DNA from: Limnoperna fortunei
Lineage: Eukaryota; Mollusca; Bivalvia; Mytilida; Modiolidae
NCBI GenBank assembly: GCA_944474755.1
Contig: OX104124.1
Span: 1,240,001 to 1,304,000 of the forward strand
Length of the DNA stretch: 64,000 nt
Direction: 5' to 3'
This document shows, one piece after another, positions 36,073 through 46,295 of the stretch; within the stretch, counting starts at the first letter, position 1, and each line of letters starts with the position of its first letter. The notes beneath the pieces are model-generated. The model made no database searches. It was given only the letters and a program-made list of their open reading frames with translations, and was not told where the DNA came from. The position numbers and the translations under genes were made by a program.

Positions 36073-36360
36073 CTTCAATGATTAAATTTATAATGATCGA
36101 TGCAAATAGCGAGGAGTGTTTAAGATTTGATCACAGAAAATTATAAGTACATGTTTTCATACCGTATACACCTACAATAAATTACATTATTGTATGATGT
36201 GTTTAGTGAAATTATGATCTTTTAGGTGAAATGCTCCATGTCTGCACCATTCTTGAAATGAATTTCAATCAATTCTTTTTCATTGTTTTAGGTCTCGAAT
36301 TTCGTATAAGTTTAAGAATAATAAATTTTATACTGCATAATTTCTTTCATACTCACTTCA
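36073..36360. repeat. Long inverted repeat, left arm
   Basis: Pairs with 36971-37255: TTCAATGATTAAATTTATAA, GCGAGGAGTG, CACCTACAATAAATTACATT and AAATTTTATACTGCATAATTT occur as reverse complements in reverse order. A third, direct copy lies at 7285-7500. Confidence 0.85.
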
Positions 36361-36362
36361 TT

Positions 36363-36560
36363 GCCAGGCGTTGCTTTAATCGTCCGAAGCCCCTGAGTGC
36401 ACACATGGTTTCTATTTTGTCTGATTTAGTCACTTTCTGTGTGTTTTGTGTTTTTCTTCGAGTTTTATGTTTTTCTATATCCGGATTTTGTAATTTTCCC
36501 TTGATTTCGGTTCTGGTTGTTTGGTCGTTTTCCTTGCTATTTTTCTTAGTAAACATTTGT
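36363..36560 (+). repeat. Retroelement 3' module A inside the inverted repeat
   Basis: CCCTGAGTGCACACATGGTT, CTATATCCGGATTTTGTAAT and TTGTTTGGTCG...TTGCTAT match 19910-20066. Open frames on both strands come from this repeat. Confidence 0.75.
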
Positions 36561-36970
36561 AACTTAGATTAGTAGGTAACGAGTTTCAATTTGATCCCAC
36601 GGTCAAAGGTATTGGATCATGTTCACACCGTAGCAACAAGGTAACCATTACACACAGTCCTTAGCTACCCTATATATTTTAGAAGCATAATGAGGTACTT
36701 TACTGGCATATGTAATTTTACAACCCGAAGTGGCATTTTGTTCCTTACAACGTATATAAACGTCCTGAACAACCATATATTGCTTGACTCTGGACCACTT
36801 TCGTTACTCCAAAAAACTAAAGATACATTTAGTCCTTAGCACATACATTTTTCTGATTTTGAAACACAAAATGTTTTTTTTTTAATTTATGATTCATTTT
36901 TACGCTTATAAATGTACTATCTTATTGTCAGAAAAGAACTACTTGCCAATATGTTATCTGGGTGATCTCC

Positions 36971-37255
36971 AAAGTAAGTATAACAGAAATAATGCAGTAT
37001 AAAATTTATTATTCTTAAACATATACACAATTCGAGACATACAGCAATTAAAAAAAATTGAAATTAATTTGATGAATGGCGCAGACATGGAGCTTTTCAC
37101 TTCAAAGATCATAATTTCCATAAGCACATCATACAATAATGTAATTTATTGTAGGTGTATACCGGTATGGAAACATATACATATTATATTCTGTGATCAA
37201 ATCTTGACCACTCCTCGCCATCGATCATCTAAATTTATAAATAAATCATTGAAAA
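36971..37255. repeat. Long inverted repeat, right arm
   Basis: Reverse complement of 36073-36360, separated from it by about 610 bases that hold module A and unassigned AT-rich DNA. Confidence 0.85.
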
Positions 37256-37510
37256 CAAATAGTTGTGTGCATTTACGTATGGGCCTGGTTTATAGTCGGA
37301 TGTTATTTCCAATTATAGCAAGATCGATAAATCCAAAGTCTAATGTATCCGACCCATAAATGAAGTTACCATTTAATTTTATTTTTCGACCAAGAAATAC
37401 AGTTTTATTAAATCAATGTATTGCTAATTAATGATACAAATAAAAAAATATTGTTTTACTTTAAGTCAATGTTAATAATTTTGAGCAAAAAGAAATAGTT
37501 ACTCAAATAA
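37256..37510. other. No gene seen
   Basis: Short AT-rich spacer. Confidence 0.4.
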
Positions 37511-37861
37511 TATTTCCGACGTTTGCCGAACATTTCCGAGGTCTGCTCCATTGAACAACAATGAACATCCGGGACACCAAATATAATCACGTGGTCAATT
37601 ATGGTCCGGATACCTTAAATAATATTCCTATAGATAATTAACATGTCAATTTGATTGCATTGTTGAATCAATCTAAATAAAAATAGTATTTCCGATGTTT
37701 GCCGAACATTTCCGAGGTCTGCTCCATTGAACAACAAGGACATCCGGGACACCAAATATAATCACGTGGTCAATTATGGTCCGGATACCTTAAATAAAAT
37801 TCCTATAGATAATTAAAATGTCAATTTGATCGCATTGTTGAATCAATCTAAATAAAAATCA
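37511..37861. repeat. Tandem duplication, two nearly identical 176-bp units
   Basis: Units begin at 37511 and 37687 (TATTTCCGA.GTTTGCCGAA). They differ by a few substitutions and small indels (AACAATGAACATCC against AACAAGGACATCC). Both contain ATAATCACGTGGTCAATTAT with a CACGTG core. Confidence 0.95.
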
Positions 37862-38032
37862 CTTTGATAACATAAAGTCACCAATTTGATTATCTTGGCT
37901 GTTGGCAGACTTGTTTTAATATTTAATCGTTTATTTTAACATAAAATCTAGATGGATATTCAATTGCAATCACTTTGATTATATAAGTCTATTCAATTAA
38001 ATAGAATGGTATTAATGGTATTAATTGTTATA

Positions 38033-38420
38033 ATGTGTAGATGTGCATCATCTATCCCCATTTTATTTTGTCAAATTGTGCATGAGTTATGGGACTAAAC
38101 ATTTCACAATATAATTCAATGCTAGACTTCTAGAGGCATCTTTACTGAAACCTCTGGACATATTGCCTTGATATTTAGTAGGACTAATTATTATGATATG
38201 TAAATGTGATTACGTCACCGTCATTCTTATTCGTCAAATTTTGTGGGAGTTATGGGACTTTTCAGCAATATAATACAATGGTAGATCTTGTGGGCACATC
38301 TTCTCTGAAACAGTTCAATAGATGCTTTGAAATTTGATAGGATTAAGTGTTGTGATGTGTAGATGTGCACACTTTACCACTATTTTGATTCCTCAAATAT
38401 GTAGGAGTTATGGGACTTTA
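38033..38420. repeat. Three diverged ~160-bp tandem units
   Basis: Each unit carries ATGTGTAGATGTGCA-like, GTCAAATT-like and GAGTTATGGGAC words, starting near 38033, 38195 and 38353. The period is close to that of other ~160-bp repeats in this window. Confidence 0.7.
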
Positions 38421-39067
38421 ATCATTTTAACAATATTTAACAATATTGAAATCAAATTTTATCATGAACTCTAATAAAGTTGCACATTATGCTAAAGTTT
38501 TATCATTTACGTTGCAGAGCTTTTTCCCAAATCAATACAAATAATTCTAAAGTTACATGCCTTTTATTTTTTCCCGTATCACAAGCACAATTTTACCATT
38601 TTAGTTTCTCAAAACTCTTCGGCAATTGGATACTGCAGTTTCGGGGGACATTGTAAGAGCTGCATTACATTTGGAAAACTTTAAGTACGTTAACTAAGAG
38701 ATAAATCATATCAGATAAAAATTGTGCGTTCTAGTTTCTTGAATTCACAAAATTTGGTTATTATTCCACATAATACGACCTTGATTTTTAATATATTAAA
38801 TCAGTAAGATTAACTAATGAATCCTGTAAACATAAAATTATAAATTCTTTATTAATATGTCAATCGTTTATGTATCCATCAAATTGACGAGTTTTACCAA
38901 TCACACGAACAATGTTTTAAAGTAATATCTGTCACTATATATGCATTACGATCAACTAATTCTTGATACATAAATTTCACGTAGTCTAAACGACTTATTT
39001 CAGGTGCAGAAATCTGCAATTAATTAATTACTCTGTCAAGTAAACCACAGTCCAGTAACAATCAAAT
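38421..39067. other. No gene seen
   Basis: AT-rich spacer. Confidence 0.4.
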
Positions 39068-39100
39068 TACTGTTTGTTTGAATGGTGTTTAACGCCAAGT
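39068..39100 (-). mobile_element. SINE tail fragment
   Basis: GTTTGTTTGAATGGTGTTTA then ACGCCA is the reverse complement of the SINE 3' end seen at 343-609. Confidence 0.5.
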
Positions 39101-39624
39101 GAATATGTGCGATCCCATTGCCAACAATTTGGTTACTAAATATATGAGTATTTTATTTGACGAAGGTATTAAACAATATGCAAATTTATATGTTCAAGTA
39201 GACCAAAACAAAAAACATCTCATGAAAGAGAAAAATACAAACAATTGTGTGAACTTTTTTATGTCAAATATTATTATAAAAACGTATCTGTTTTAATAAA
39301 GATTACAATCCATCATTGCTTAATATAATGATTATCAATTAAAGTCAATAAATACCGTTTCCAATTGTTATACACGTGTAAGAAAGTGATGGTCATTATT
39401 CTATTTAAGTAGTACATTTAAAATGACATTTTACCAACATATAAAACAAGATGAATGCGAATAAAGTGCAATTCTGTTAGAAAATTTAAGAAATAAATAT
39501 CCATTCGAATACTAGACTAGTGATGCATGTTTTTTTCTGACACGTGTTAGAGTACAAATTAATTACATCATTATATATAAAGTTTCAGTTTTTTATCCCA
39601 TTGGTTGAAAGTTTCATTCTGTTG

Positions 39625-39632
39625 ATTTGCAT
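39625..39632 (+). promoter_or_regulatory. Octamer-like ATTTGCAT upstream of the C1q gene
   Basis: ATTTGCAT lies about 150 bases before the TATA box. It is a known POU-factor site in animals, but one match to an 8-mer is weak evidence. Confidence 0.2.
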
Positions 39633-39775
39633 ATCTACCAATACCGTTTCACAATTATTCGATTTAGTTACCGATTTAGAAATATGATAGAAAATTGTAA
39701 TTCAATTGGTTGCCGAAAATGAAAAAGTTGGAAAATGTGGGTGTTTAATTAACAGATTCTTTAAAGCATAGTAAG

Positions 39776-39783
39776 TATAAAAG
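39776..39783 (+). promoter_or_regulatory. TATA box of the C1q gene
   Basis: TATAAAAG is followed about 30 bases later by a pyrimidine-rich CTTCTCGTTG, a good start-site context, and then by a donor-like GAAGGTGAGT at 39849. Together they suggest a short non-coding first exon (about 39806-39848). Confidence 0.55.
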
Positions 39784-40081
39784 TGGTCAGAGCTCTTCTC
39801 GTTGTTATTCTTTTGACGAATCGCCTTTCAACAAGAAAATTCCTGAAGGTGAGTAAAGTTTTGCGTATCATATTGTTATTAGCATATCATTCGTTTTGCA
39901 ACTAATGATTTAAGTAAGTTACTATATTTATATCTAATATAATTCGTCTAAAGATATAGTCAACAAATGTTCGTATGGGATGTTGGATCGTTACGGTAGA
40001 TAACGATACTGTACAGGCTAAAATCATTATATTCGTTTAAAAAGTTATACAACAACATCTAGATACAACATTAAAGTGAGA

Positions 40082-40254
40082 ACAAAGTTTTACACTTTAA
40101 AAATTGCACAAATATTTTGCCTGACCAACAGGCTTCATCGGTGTTTTTACAACAAATGACAAACAATAATAGGTTATCGTCATTTGTAGTACTACATTGA
40201 TGAAGCCTGTTTGTCAGGCGAAATATTTGTGCAATTTTTAAAGAATAACTTTGT
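40082..40254. repeat. Palindromic repeat with ~75-bp arms in the C1q intron
   Basis: ACAAAGTTTTACACTTTAAA... pairs with ...TTTAAAGAATAACTTTGT; AATTGCACAAATATTT pairs with AAATATTTGTGCAATT; only about 18 bases lie between the arms. The right arm abuts the GIY-YIG relic. Confidence 0.85.
40197..40223 (+). ncRNA. Degenerate hammerhead-like module next to the Penelope-like relic
   Basis: TTGATGA (core CTGATGA with C to T), A, perfect stem GCCTG-TTTGT-CAGGC, then GAAA. No clear stem III with a UH site or stem I follows, so activity is unlikely. The left arm of the palindrome carries the mirrored version, also mutated. Confidence 0.35.
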
Positions 40255-40261
40255 TTTAGCC

Positions 40262-40560
40262 TGAAAACATGACATGTAAAAGTATGAATCTCATATATTG
40301 CATACAATGCAGCAATGGCAAAGAGATTTATATTGGTCAGACTGGAAACGCTCTGTCCACCGTCAACAAATCAGAGTACTGAAATATAGAAATATGCCAC
40401 TTAGTAGACACTTAGATGAGTGGAGTGGTGGTGTTTTTTTTTTAATTTCCTTTTAAAAAATGCACAGTACTGATGATTTTTTGAGAGAAAGTAAGGAAAA
40501 AGTTGAAACCGTTGTTAAAAAACTTTAACTTATTTCTTTTAAATGTCTTTTGAGTGAACA
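40262..40560 (+). mobile_element. Penelope-like GIY-YIG relic in the C1q intron
   Basis: ENMTCKSMNLIYCIQCSNGK then EIYIGQTGNAL is the Cys-rich plus YIGQTG signature of the Penelope-like endonuclease. Frames then drift (VHRQQIR, MPLSRHLDEW, FLRESKEKVE), matching the C-terminal end in decayed form. Stops and shifts are frequent. Confidence 0.8.
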
Positions 40561-40647
40561 CTTTATTGAGTTATCTCCCTTACATATACGTAACGTAATT
40601 ATGACGTTACTGAGTCACTGTTACTATATATACTTTTTTGTACACAC

Positions 40648-40674
40648 CTGAAGATTGTTTGTAAACACGAAAGC
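40648..40674 (+). ncRNA. Hammerhead-like remnant after the GIY-YIG relic
   Basis: CTGAAGA matches the hammerhead core CTGANGA exactly, followed by TGTTT-GT-AAACA and C-GAAAG. An unpaired base on each side of the stem departs from the canonical fold and no cleavage triplet is clear. Confidence 0.3.
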
Positions 40675-41740
40675 AGTAATGTAAATGCAAAACAAAGACA
40701 ATGGATATGTTTTGCCTTTATTAGACACCTATATAAAAACTGTATACGTCCGGGATTTTTGCCGCCATTTTAACAGTCGATAGGAAAACCTCCGCAGGTA
40801 GTGAACAACTTAGGACACATAACTATACCGCACAAAAAGTGTTGTTACCCGTTAAATTTCATCAAGATCGGATAACGTGGAAAATTTTACGCTTTTTTCA
40901 GCTTAGAAAACGCGCTACATTTACCTCCACACAGAATATTTCGTTACTATCAGACCTCGTGAAAATTTTTCCAAATTTTGATTGGGTGTAGTAAAGCGGC
41001 GGCCATTTTGCAAAATTGGCCATTATCAAAACTGAATATTCACTGCACACATTTATACGTGAATCTACAACTGTGCCAAGTTTCATAAGATTATATTAAG
41101 GCATCTGAGAAAATTGACTGAAAATTTCATGATTTAAAGCTGGAACACTACTTCTACCACTACTATTACTACTTATAATAATAATAACTAGTAATACTGT
41201 GTTTTGATGCTTGCTTAAACGTCGCACAATGTCCCTTTTATTGTTTTTCATTGTAATCATTAAGAAAAATATGTCTAGAAAAAGATCGTTGAAATCGGAC
41301 AAAGGAGACATTGGGGGTGGTTAAATGGCCGCCTTTACAAATGAGGGCTTTTGCATCAATTTTATTCCGTCAAAATGACCGACTAACTTTCTACTACAGA
41401 CATTAGTTTGACTAGTACCATTTTGGGTGACGTGTTTAGAAAATGTCCTGCTTAGTGTACACTAAAACCTCTGATATAGATAAGAGTTGCCCTTTTATAG
41501 ACGCTACAAGAGGCCCAGTTTTCGCCCTTTCACAAATTGCAATATCTTTCCATGGTCAATAAAAACTGCCTTTTTTTCTTTATCTCCATTTATGTATTGT
41601 TTGTTCACTTATTCTCGTCCTGAATATAGCTGAACGTAAGGCAATGAATTCACTAAAAACAGAAAGTTTTGCAGTACATTTTTTTATTATTCATTTATCA
41701 TTCATTTATGTGATAATGACATATATTTTGTTTTAATTTA
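40675..41740. other. Rest of C1q intron 1; no gene seen
   Basis: Minus-strand frames at 40898-41311 have no recognised motif. A short ATAATA/ACT-rich run lies at about 41160-41190. Confidence 0.4.
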
Positions 41741-41742
41741 AG

Positions 41743-41827
41743 TTGTGAGCAGATGTTCAGAATGATTCCTGTTCTCTTGTTGAAGTTGCTGTTGATGGGT
41801 CATTGATTGTAATGAGCTCATGTGACG
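41743..41827 (+). CDS. C1q-domain gene, exon 2 (signal peptide), frameshifted
   Basis: A pyrimidine-rich acceptor (TTTTAATTTAAG) ends at 41742 and the exon ends in the strong donor GTAAGT at 41828. ATG at 41753 opens MFRMIPVLLLKLLLMGH, a typical secretion signal, but then hits TGA. The frame that joins correctly to the C1q exon (ending in a single G before the donor) is a different one and reads ...GSLIVMSSCD. One base appears to be missing between the signal and the donor, so the protein as read would not be made. The exon lies 1.9 kb from the putative first exon, and the intron between them holds a Penelope-like relic. Confidence 0.6.
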
Positions 41828-42203
41828 GTAAGTTTTTAGCCTTTCACTGCTATATGATGATACGGCAAACATGATAAAAATCCTTTAAAAGTTATTCGAT
41901 ATATTGTTGTTTTTAAATAGACTTATGTGACTACATATATAATATCAGACTAAAGGCGTAAACGCTAATGCAAATGTGTACTTACGTTTTCATATGGTTG
42001 TAGAGTCGGCACAACACCATTCCATAAAAGATTGGTAAAAGCGACTACCTGTATAAATAAACCACAAGGCTGATATAACTTAAAACATTTTAAAAACACA
42101 GAAAAATAACTGCTTATGCTATATATACATTGCATTTGTTTAAGTTCACTTTCTCGTATAATTGTGGGAATTAATATATGTTCATAATTTAACACAATTA
42201 CAG

Positions 42204-42607
42204 ATGGAAATAAGCCTGCATTCCTAGCATCATTAACAAATGACACCCCACTAAACAAAGACATGGTGGTAAAATTTGATTATGTTCAAACCAACAATGG
42301 AAATGGCTACAACCCAAGTACCGGAATATTTACAGTTCCATTACCCTGTGTGTATGAGTTCTCTTGCAACTTCATCAAATCGGCTAATTCATTCCAACTT
42401 GAATTAGGTTTAATGAAGAATGAACAAGTAGTTGTTAGAGGACATAGTATTGATGCAAAATGGGCAACTGGATCACTACTGGCAACTCTAAATCTGGAAA
42501 GGGGAGACCGTATTTACACCAAGCATCTCCGTAGTGATGGAGGTTTAATGGAGGCCACTATTCCATGTTTTCTGGACATCAGATTTAGATACAAAATGCA
42601 CATATGA
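42204..42607 (+). CDS. C1q-domain protein, main exon (complement C1q/TNF-like fold)
   Basis: The acceptor ACACAATTACAG ends at 42203 and the exon joins in phase as G|ATGGAAAT. The frame reads PAFLASLTNDTP, MVVKFDYVQTNNGNGYNPST, GIFTVPLPCVYEFSCNF, VVVRGHSI, GSLLATLNLERGDRIY. These are the C1q core signatures (VKFD.V.TN.G.GYN...G.FT.P), including the aromatic residues of the jelly-roll fold. Such secreted lectin-like proteins act in bivalve innate recognition and are a large family. The expected ending (GGHYSMFSGHQI, stop at 42588) is in another frame. A missing A in TTTAA near 42546 diverts this frame to an atypical tail ending at 42607. It is probably a recent pseudogene or has assembly indels. 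Confidence 0.85.
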
Positions 42608-42636
42608 TATGTAATGATATGACAAATATATTCTGC

Positions 42637-42642
42637 ATTAAA
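42637..42642 (+). terminator. Poly(A) signal ATTAAA of the C1q gene
   Basis: ATTAAA lies 30-50 bases after the two possible stop codons. Confidence 0.45.
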
Positions 42643-42869
42643 GAATCTAACAAAACATATTTTGTCTATTGATTTCCTTAAATCGCGCATTACAATTTAC
42701 AGAATAATACAAGATAATTTTGCACCGGGTTTTACTTTAAGTTCATCTGTTACTTTTATGAGAAAGTTCTCACGGGCAGATCAGCAATTAATTTACGAGT
42801 AAATCTCAGGACAGCAATTTATAAAAAAAAGACGAGCAAACAATTAACCCATAGATTAGATAAAAACTA

Positions 42870-43145
42870 ATAATACTGAATGAAGGTACTAACAAAATAC
42901 CGAACACAGATGGAACTGTCAAAACAAGACAATCCACAAATCAAAGTCCGAGAAATCGGCAAACTCCAGAACCAACAACCAACATAAAGCAACTACAGCA
43001 ATGGTCCTGACTTGGTACAGGCATTTCAAGAGAAAGACAGACAAAAACAAAATAGAATGAGAATACAAAACAGATGAGTTAACAACTAACCCATATATAG
43101 ATAAGAACTAATTAAACCAAGGACAAAGAAAATCAAGAGACAATG
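42870..43145 (-). repeat. Retroelement 3' module B, minus orientation
   Basis: GGTACTAACAAAATACCGAA, CAAAGTCCGAGAAATCGGCA, CCAGAACCAACAACCAAC and GGTCCTGACTTGGTACAGGC are reverse complements of 32520-32690. Confidence 0.8.
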
Positions 43146-43595
43146 CGTATAAACAATAATTCAGATCATCAAAACTTCTGGTGTGATAGGGTTTATTATT
43201 CAAATTGATTGTAAATTTATTTAATACATGTATCAAATACTAAAAATTTCTATTTATATTCATATATGGTGCAATGTCGGTAGTGTTAAAAGGTCTTAAT
43301 ACCGGGGGACGTCCGAGCAAGTTTAAACTCGTAAACAAAATAAGTCTTAAAATAGAACAATTACACGAAAGATAAAACAAATTGTGCAATTACCAAAAAA
43401 AAGAAATCAAAAGGTTATATATTTTTGTCATTTTAAGGCGAATATGTTTTTTTTGCGACAATGAAATTATGTCAGCTTTTCTCAATAATACGGTGTAGTT
43501 TTTAAGTGTCGTACAAATGATAATAGTTGATAATGGTTTGAAAAACAAAGCATTTACCAAGGTATTTAAAAAAAAATTTCTAATTTTGCTTAACA
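43146..43595. other. No gene seen
   Basis: AT-rich; nothing supported. Confidence 0.4.
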
Positions 43596-43700
43596 AATGT
43601 GAGGGGCGGACAGGGTAGTGGGAGACAGGGACAGAGGGGGAGGACGAAAGCAGCAAAGGGGATGGAGAAAGAAGCAACGGTGAGGGAGAAAGGAAAAAGT
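43596..43700. repeat. Purine-rich minisatellite, degenerate 21-bp units
   Basis: Almost pure A/G on the + strand with GGGAGA-type units. It matches the clearer array at 46885-47032. The proline/serine/leucine frame on the minus strand is a by-product. Confidence 0.65.
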
Positions 43701-43778
43701 AAAAAAATGGGATGCAGAACCAGTACAAATATACCCTTTAATTTGTATCTGAAAATCACTTCATAAGTGATAGAGACT

Positions 43779-44413
43779 AAAATTATTTACTCCAGGAAAG
43801 AGATACATTGCATGAAAAATGATTTTTACTATTTTACTGTGCAGTTTTCTTTTTTTAAGTATATTTCTCTCCCCTGTAAATTTTGTCACCAGGTGTTCGT
43901 CATCTGTTGTAAGTTCGTTGTTAACTTTTTAAACAATATTTTCCTCTCACACCACTTGCCAATCGAATTTAATTTTTTCCAAACGTGGTCACAAACATCT
44001 TTAGGGTACCTAGTTTCTGCTTGTATCCAGGATGTTGATCTATGCATTTACAATACAAAAATATACCAATCAAAGTGCAGTTTGCACAACTGGGAATGTG
44101 TCCTTGCATGTAGCACGTAACACCGGTACATTATAAAGCAAATGGTGTTTTCTTAATTCTTTTACATGGAAAAATTGTTTAAAAAATCCAATAAGTTAAG
44201 CTATATTCTTAATGACACTTGTAGAAATAATATTATTTCTAAAGAAATTGAAGAGATTGTTTAAAAAGTTAACAACGAACTTACAACAGATGACGAACAC
44301 CTGGTGACAAAATGTACAGGGGAGAGAAATATACTTAAAAAAGAAAACTGCACAGTAAAATAGTAAAAATCATTTTTCATGCAATGTATCTCTTTCCTGG
44401 AGTAAATAATTTT
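43779..44413. mobile_element. Foldback element with ~159-bp terminal inverted repeats
   Basis: The left arm (43779-43937) and right arm (44256-44413) are close to perfect reverse complements. Examples are GGAAAGAGATACATTGCATG with CATGCAATGTATCTCTTTCC, and ACCAGGTGTTCGTCATCTGT with ACAGATGACGAACACCTGGT. The 318-bp interior has no transposase. The 117-codon frame (43767-44120) spans arm and interior and has no motif. It fits a non-autonomous DNA transposon with long inverted ends. Confidence 0.9.
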
Positions 44414-44870
44414 ATTATTTATTATTTCTCATGTAAATTGTTGTTATCTGTTTTGGGAAAAATAAAAAATTGTTAACCTGTTAATGCACGCCCCTCTAGC
44501 CCCCTCCTGCACATTTATTTCACTGTTAGATTAAATCGTAATAAAATTAATAATCAGTTATACAGTAAATCACAATAAGAAAGGCTATGTATAATAAAGC
44601 TTTCAAGCTAATTAATACAGTACACTGGTTCATGTAGCGGAGACCTTCCCCTTATCTGAACTAATTTTCACAAGTGAAAGTTGACAGTGACACGGTGCTT
44701 GCATTTATTCGTTGCATCAGGAAAGTGGGGGTGGTGTTCCGCAAACTTCTCAGATATAGAACATATGGGTCAACACATGTTTTGGCCAACATCTCATACA
44801 AATTTATACTGTAGCTACAGAAAACAAATCGTTAACATTAAATTGATCAGCACATTCAAGCTCTAAAAAT
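44414..44870. other. No gene seen
   Basis: The frame at 44681-44866 has no recognised motif. Confidence 0.35.
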
Positions 44871-46020
44871 TTCCGAAGCTTTGTGATGACTTCCTGCAGC
44901 AGTTATTGTCATTAAATTACAGTTTTTGAGAAAAGTTTCGGTTTGTACAATATATCTTGACAGCTATAACAGCAGATGGAACTGTAATTGCAAAAATGAT
45001 CAGCGAGACAATACAAATCAGTAAGTTAGTTCAAAATTTTCTGATTAATTCATAAAGGAGTTATTTTCCTTTAATGATTTATTTTTCATTAATTGTTTAA
45101 TGTTTGCCCTGTAGCTTAAAAGTTATAATAAATAGGGTGAAACTGTAAATTGCAAAAATGATCAGCAAACCAATAAAAAATGTCAGACGACTCGATCCTA
45201 TAGGAGTATTTGCCTATTAATCAGAATTTAGTTATCAAAAGGTCGGTATTTGCCTCAACAGCTAGAATAAAACTGTAGCGAAAACAATCGGAAGGACAAG
45301 GCCTACAAACCATTTAATTGTCCAAAATTTGTCCCTTTACTCATTATAGTATTATATGTGTTTTAATCAATTTTTTCGTGAAATTTTCAGTTTTTGCTTT
45401 GTAGTTTTAAACTGTAATAAACGTGTCAATGAATTATCCTCATACTTACCATATATTTAGTTTTTATAAAGAAATACACAATTCATCATTGAACAAAATC
45501 ACAAAAGTCTCAAATGGCCGGGTTACAAAGCAAGTGCCTTAATAAATAAGGAATGGTTTACAATTTGTTGGAAGAAGGTTATGGGTCTGTGTACAAAATT
45601 GTCTGACGAGTTGATTACACAAAATAGGTACCGTCTTCTTCAAATGTTCTGAAAAATGACAAAGTTCCCAAGTCTGGAAAATTAGAAAAAATACTCGGAC
45701 AATTCAATAATAACAGGTGCACACCTTCAATACTTTTGCAATCTTTCTGTGAAGTTTCAGAGATCTAGATTGAAAACTGTAGGAGGAGATGATTACACAA
45801 AATAGATATCTATACCTAGTCGCCCTCCCGACTTCCCCATACTATAACCCAAAATTCAGGGTGAAAAAAATAATCAGTAAGGCAAGGCTTACAAATAACC
45901 AGTCTTGTCCAAGATTTTTTAGATGACACCTTTTTGGAGTGATTTCCCTTGAATGACAATTTTTTAAAATACCGTATCAGTTTTTGCCTTTAAAATTAAT
46001 AAACTATACCAGCAAAAGTA
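44871..46020. repeat. Degenerate array of ~160-bp units
   Basis: GCAAAAATGATCAGC recurs at 44990 and 45152 (162 apart). Related units with AGG(C)AAGGC(C/T)TACAAA, GGAGT.ATTTCCCTT-like and TTTTTGCCTTTA/TTTTTGCTTTGTAG words continue to 46010. No coding potential. Confidence 0.6.
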
Positions 46021-46032
46021 AAACTATAAATA

Positions 46033-46295
46033 TAATTATCAAACAGTGAGTTGATGTCTATACTGTAAAGTAATTTGACTCTCATGTAGGATGAGGGAGA
46101 AACCCTCGGTATGGTGGAAGCGTGGATGATTTCTCCTAAAAACGAAATACAAAAATATGATAAAAACCAATTTTCAATGGGAAATATCTAAGGATCATAT
46201 CAAATTTCGGTAACCTTTCAGTATAGTACGACTTTTCACTACATACGAGTCAAATTACTTTACAGTATAGACATCAACTCACTGTTTGATAATTA
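46033..46295. mobile_element. MITE-like element with perfect 49-bp terminal inverted repeats
   Basis: 46033-46081 and 46247-46295 are exact reverse complements, beginning TAATTATCAAACAGTGAGTT and ending GTAATTTGACTC at the inner side. The interior is 165 bp and non-coding. TAATTA at the outer ends may include the target duplication. Confidence 0.95.

Noticed and set aside
36231..36572. 113-codon plus-strand frame
   Set aside because: It is built from the inverted-repeat arm and module A, both non-coding repeats.
37511..38420. CRISPR-like array
   Set aside because: The repeats are directly adjacent tandem units of ~160-176 bp without short repeats and unique spacers, in a eukaryotic genome.
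43390..43728. Minus-strand Pro/Ser/Leu-rich protein
   Set aside because: It is the translation of a 21-bp purine minisatellite; the frame at 46847-47041 is the same case.
43767..44120. 117-codon frame in the foldback element
   Set aside because: Half of it lies in the inverted-repeat arm, and it shows no transposase or other motif.
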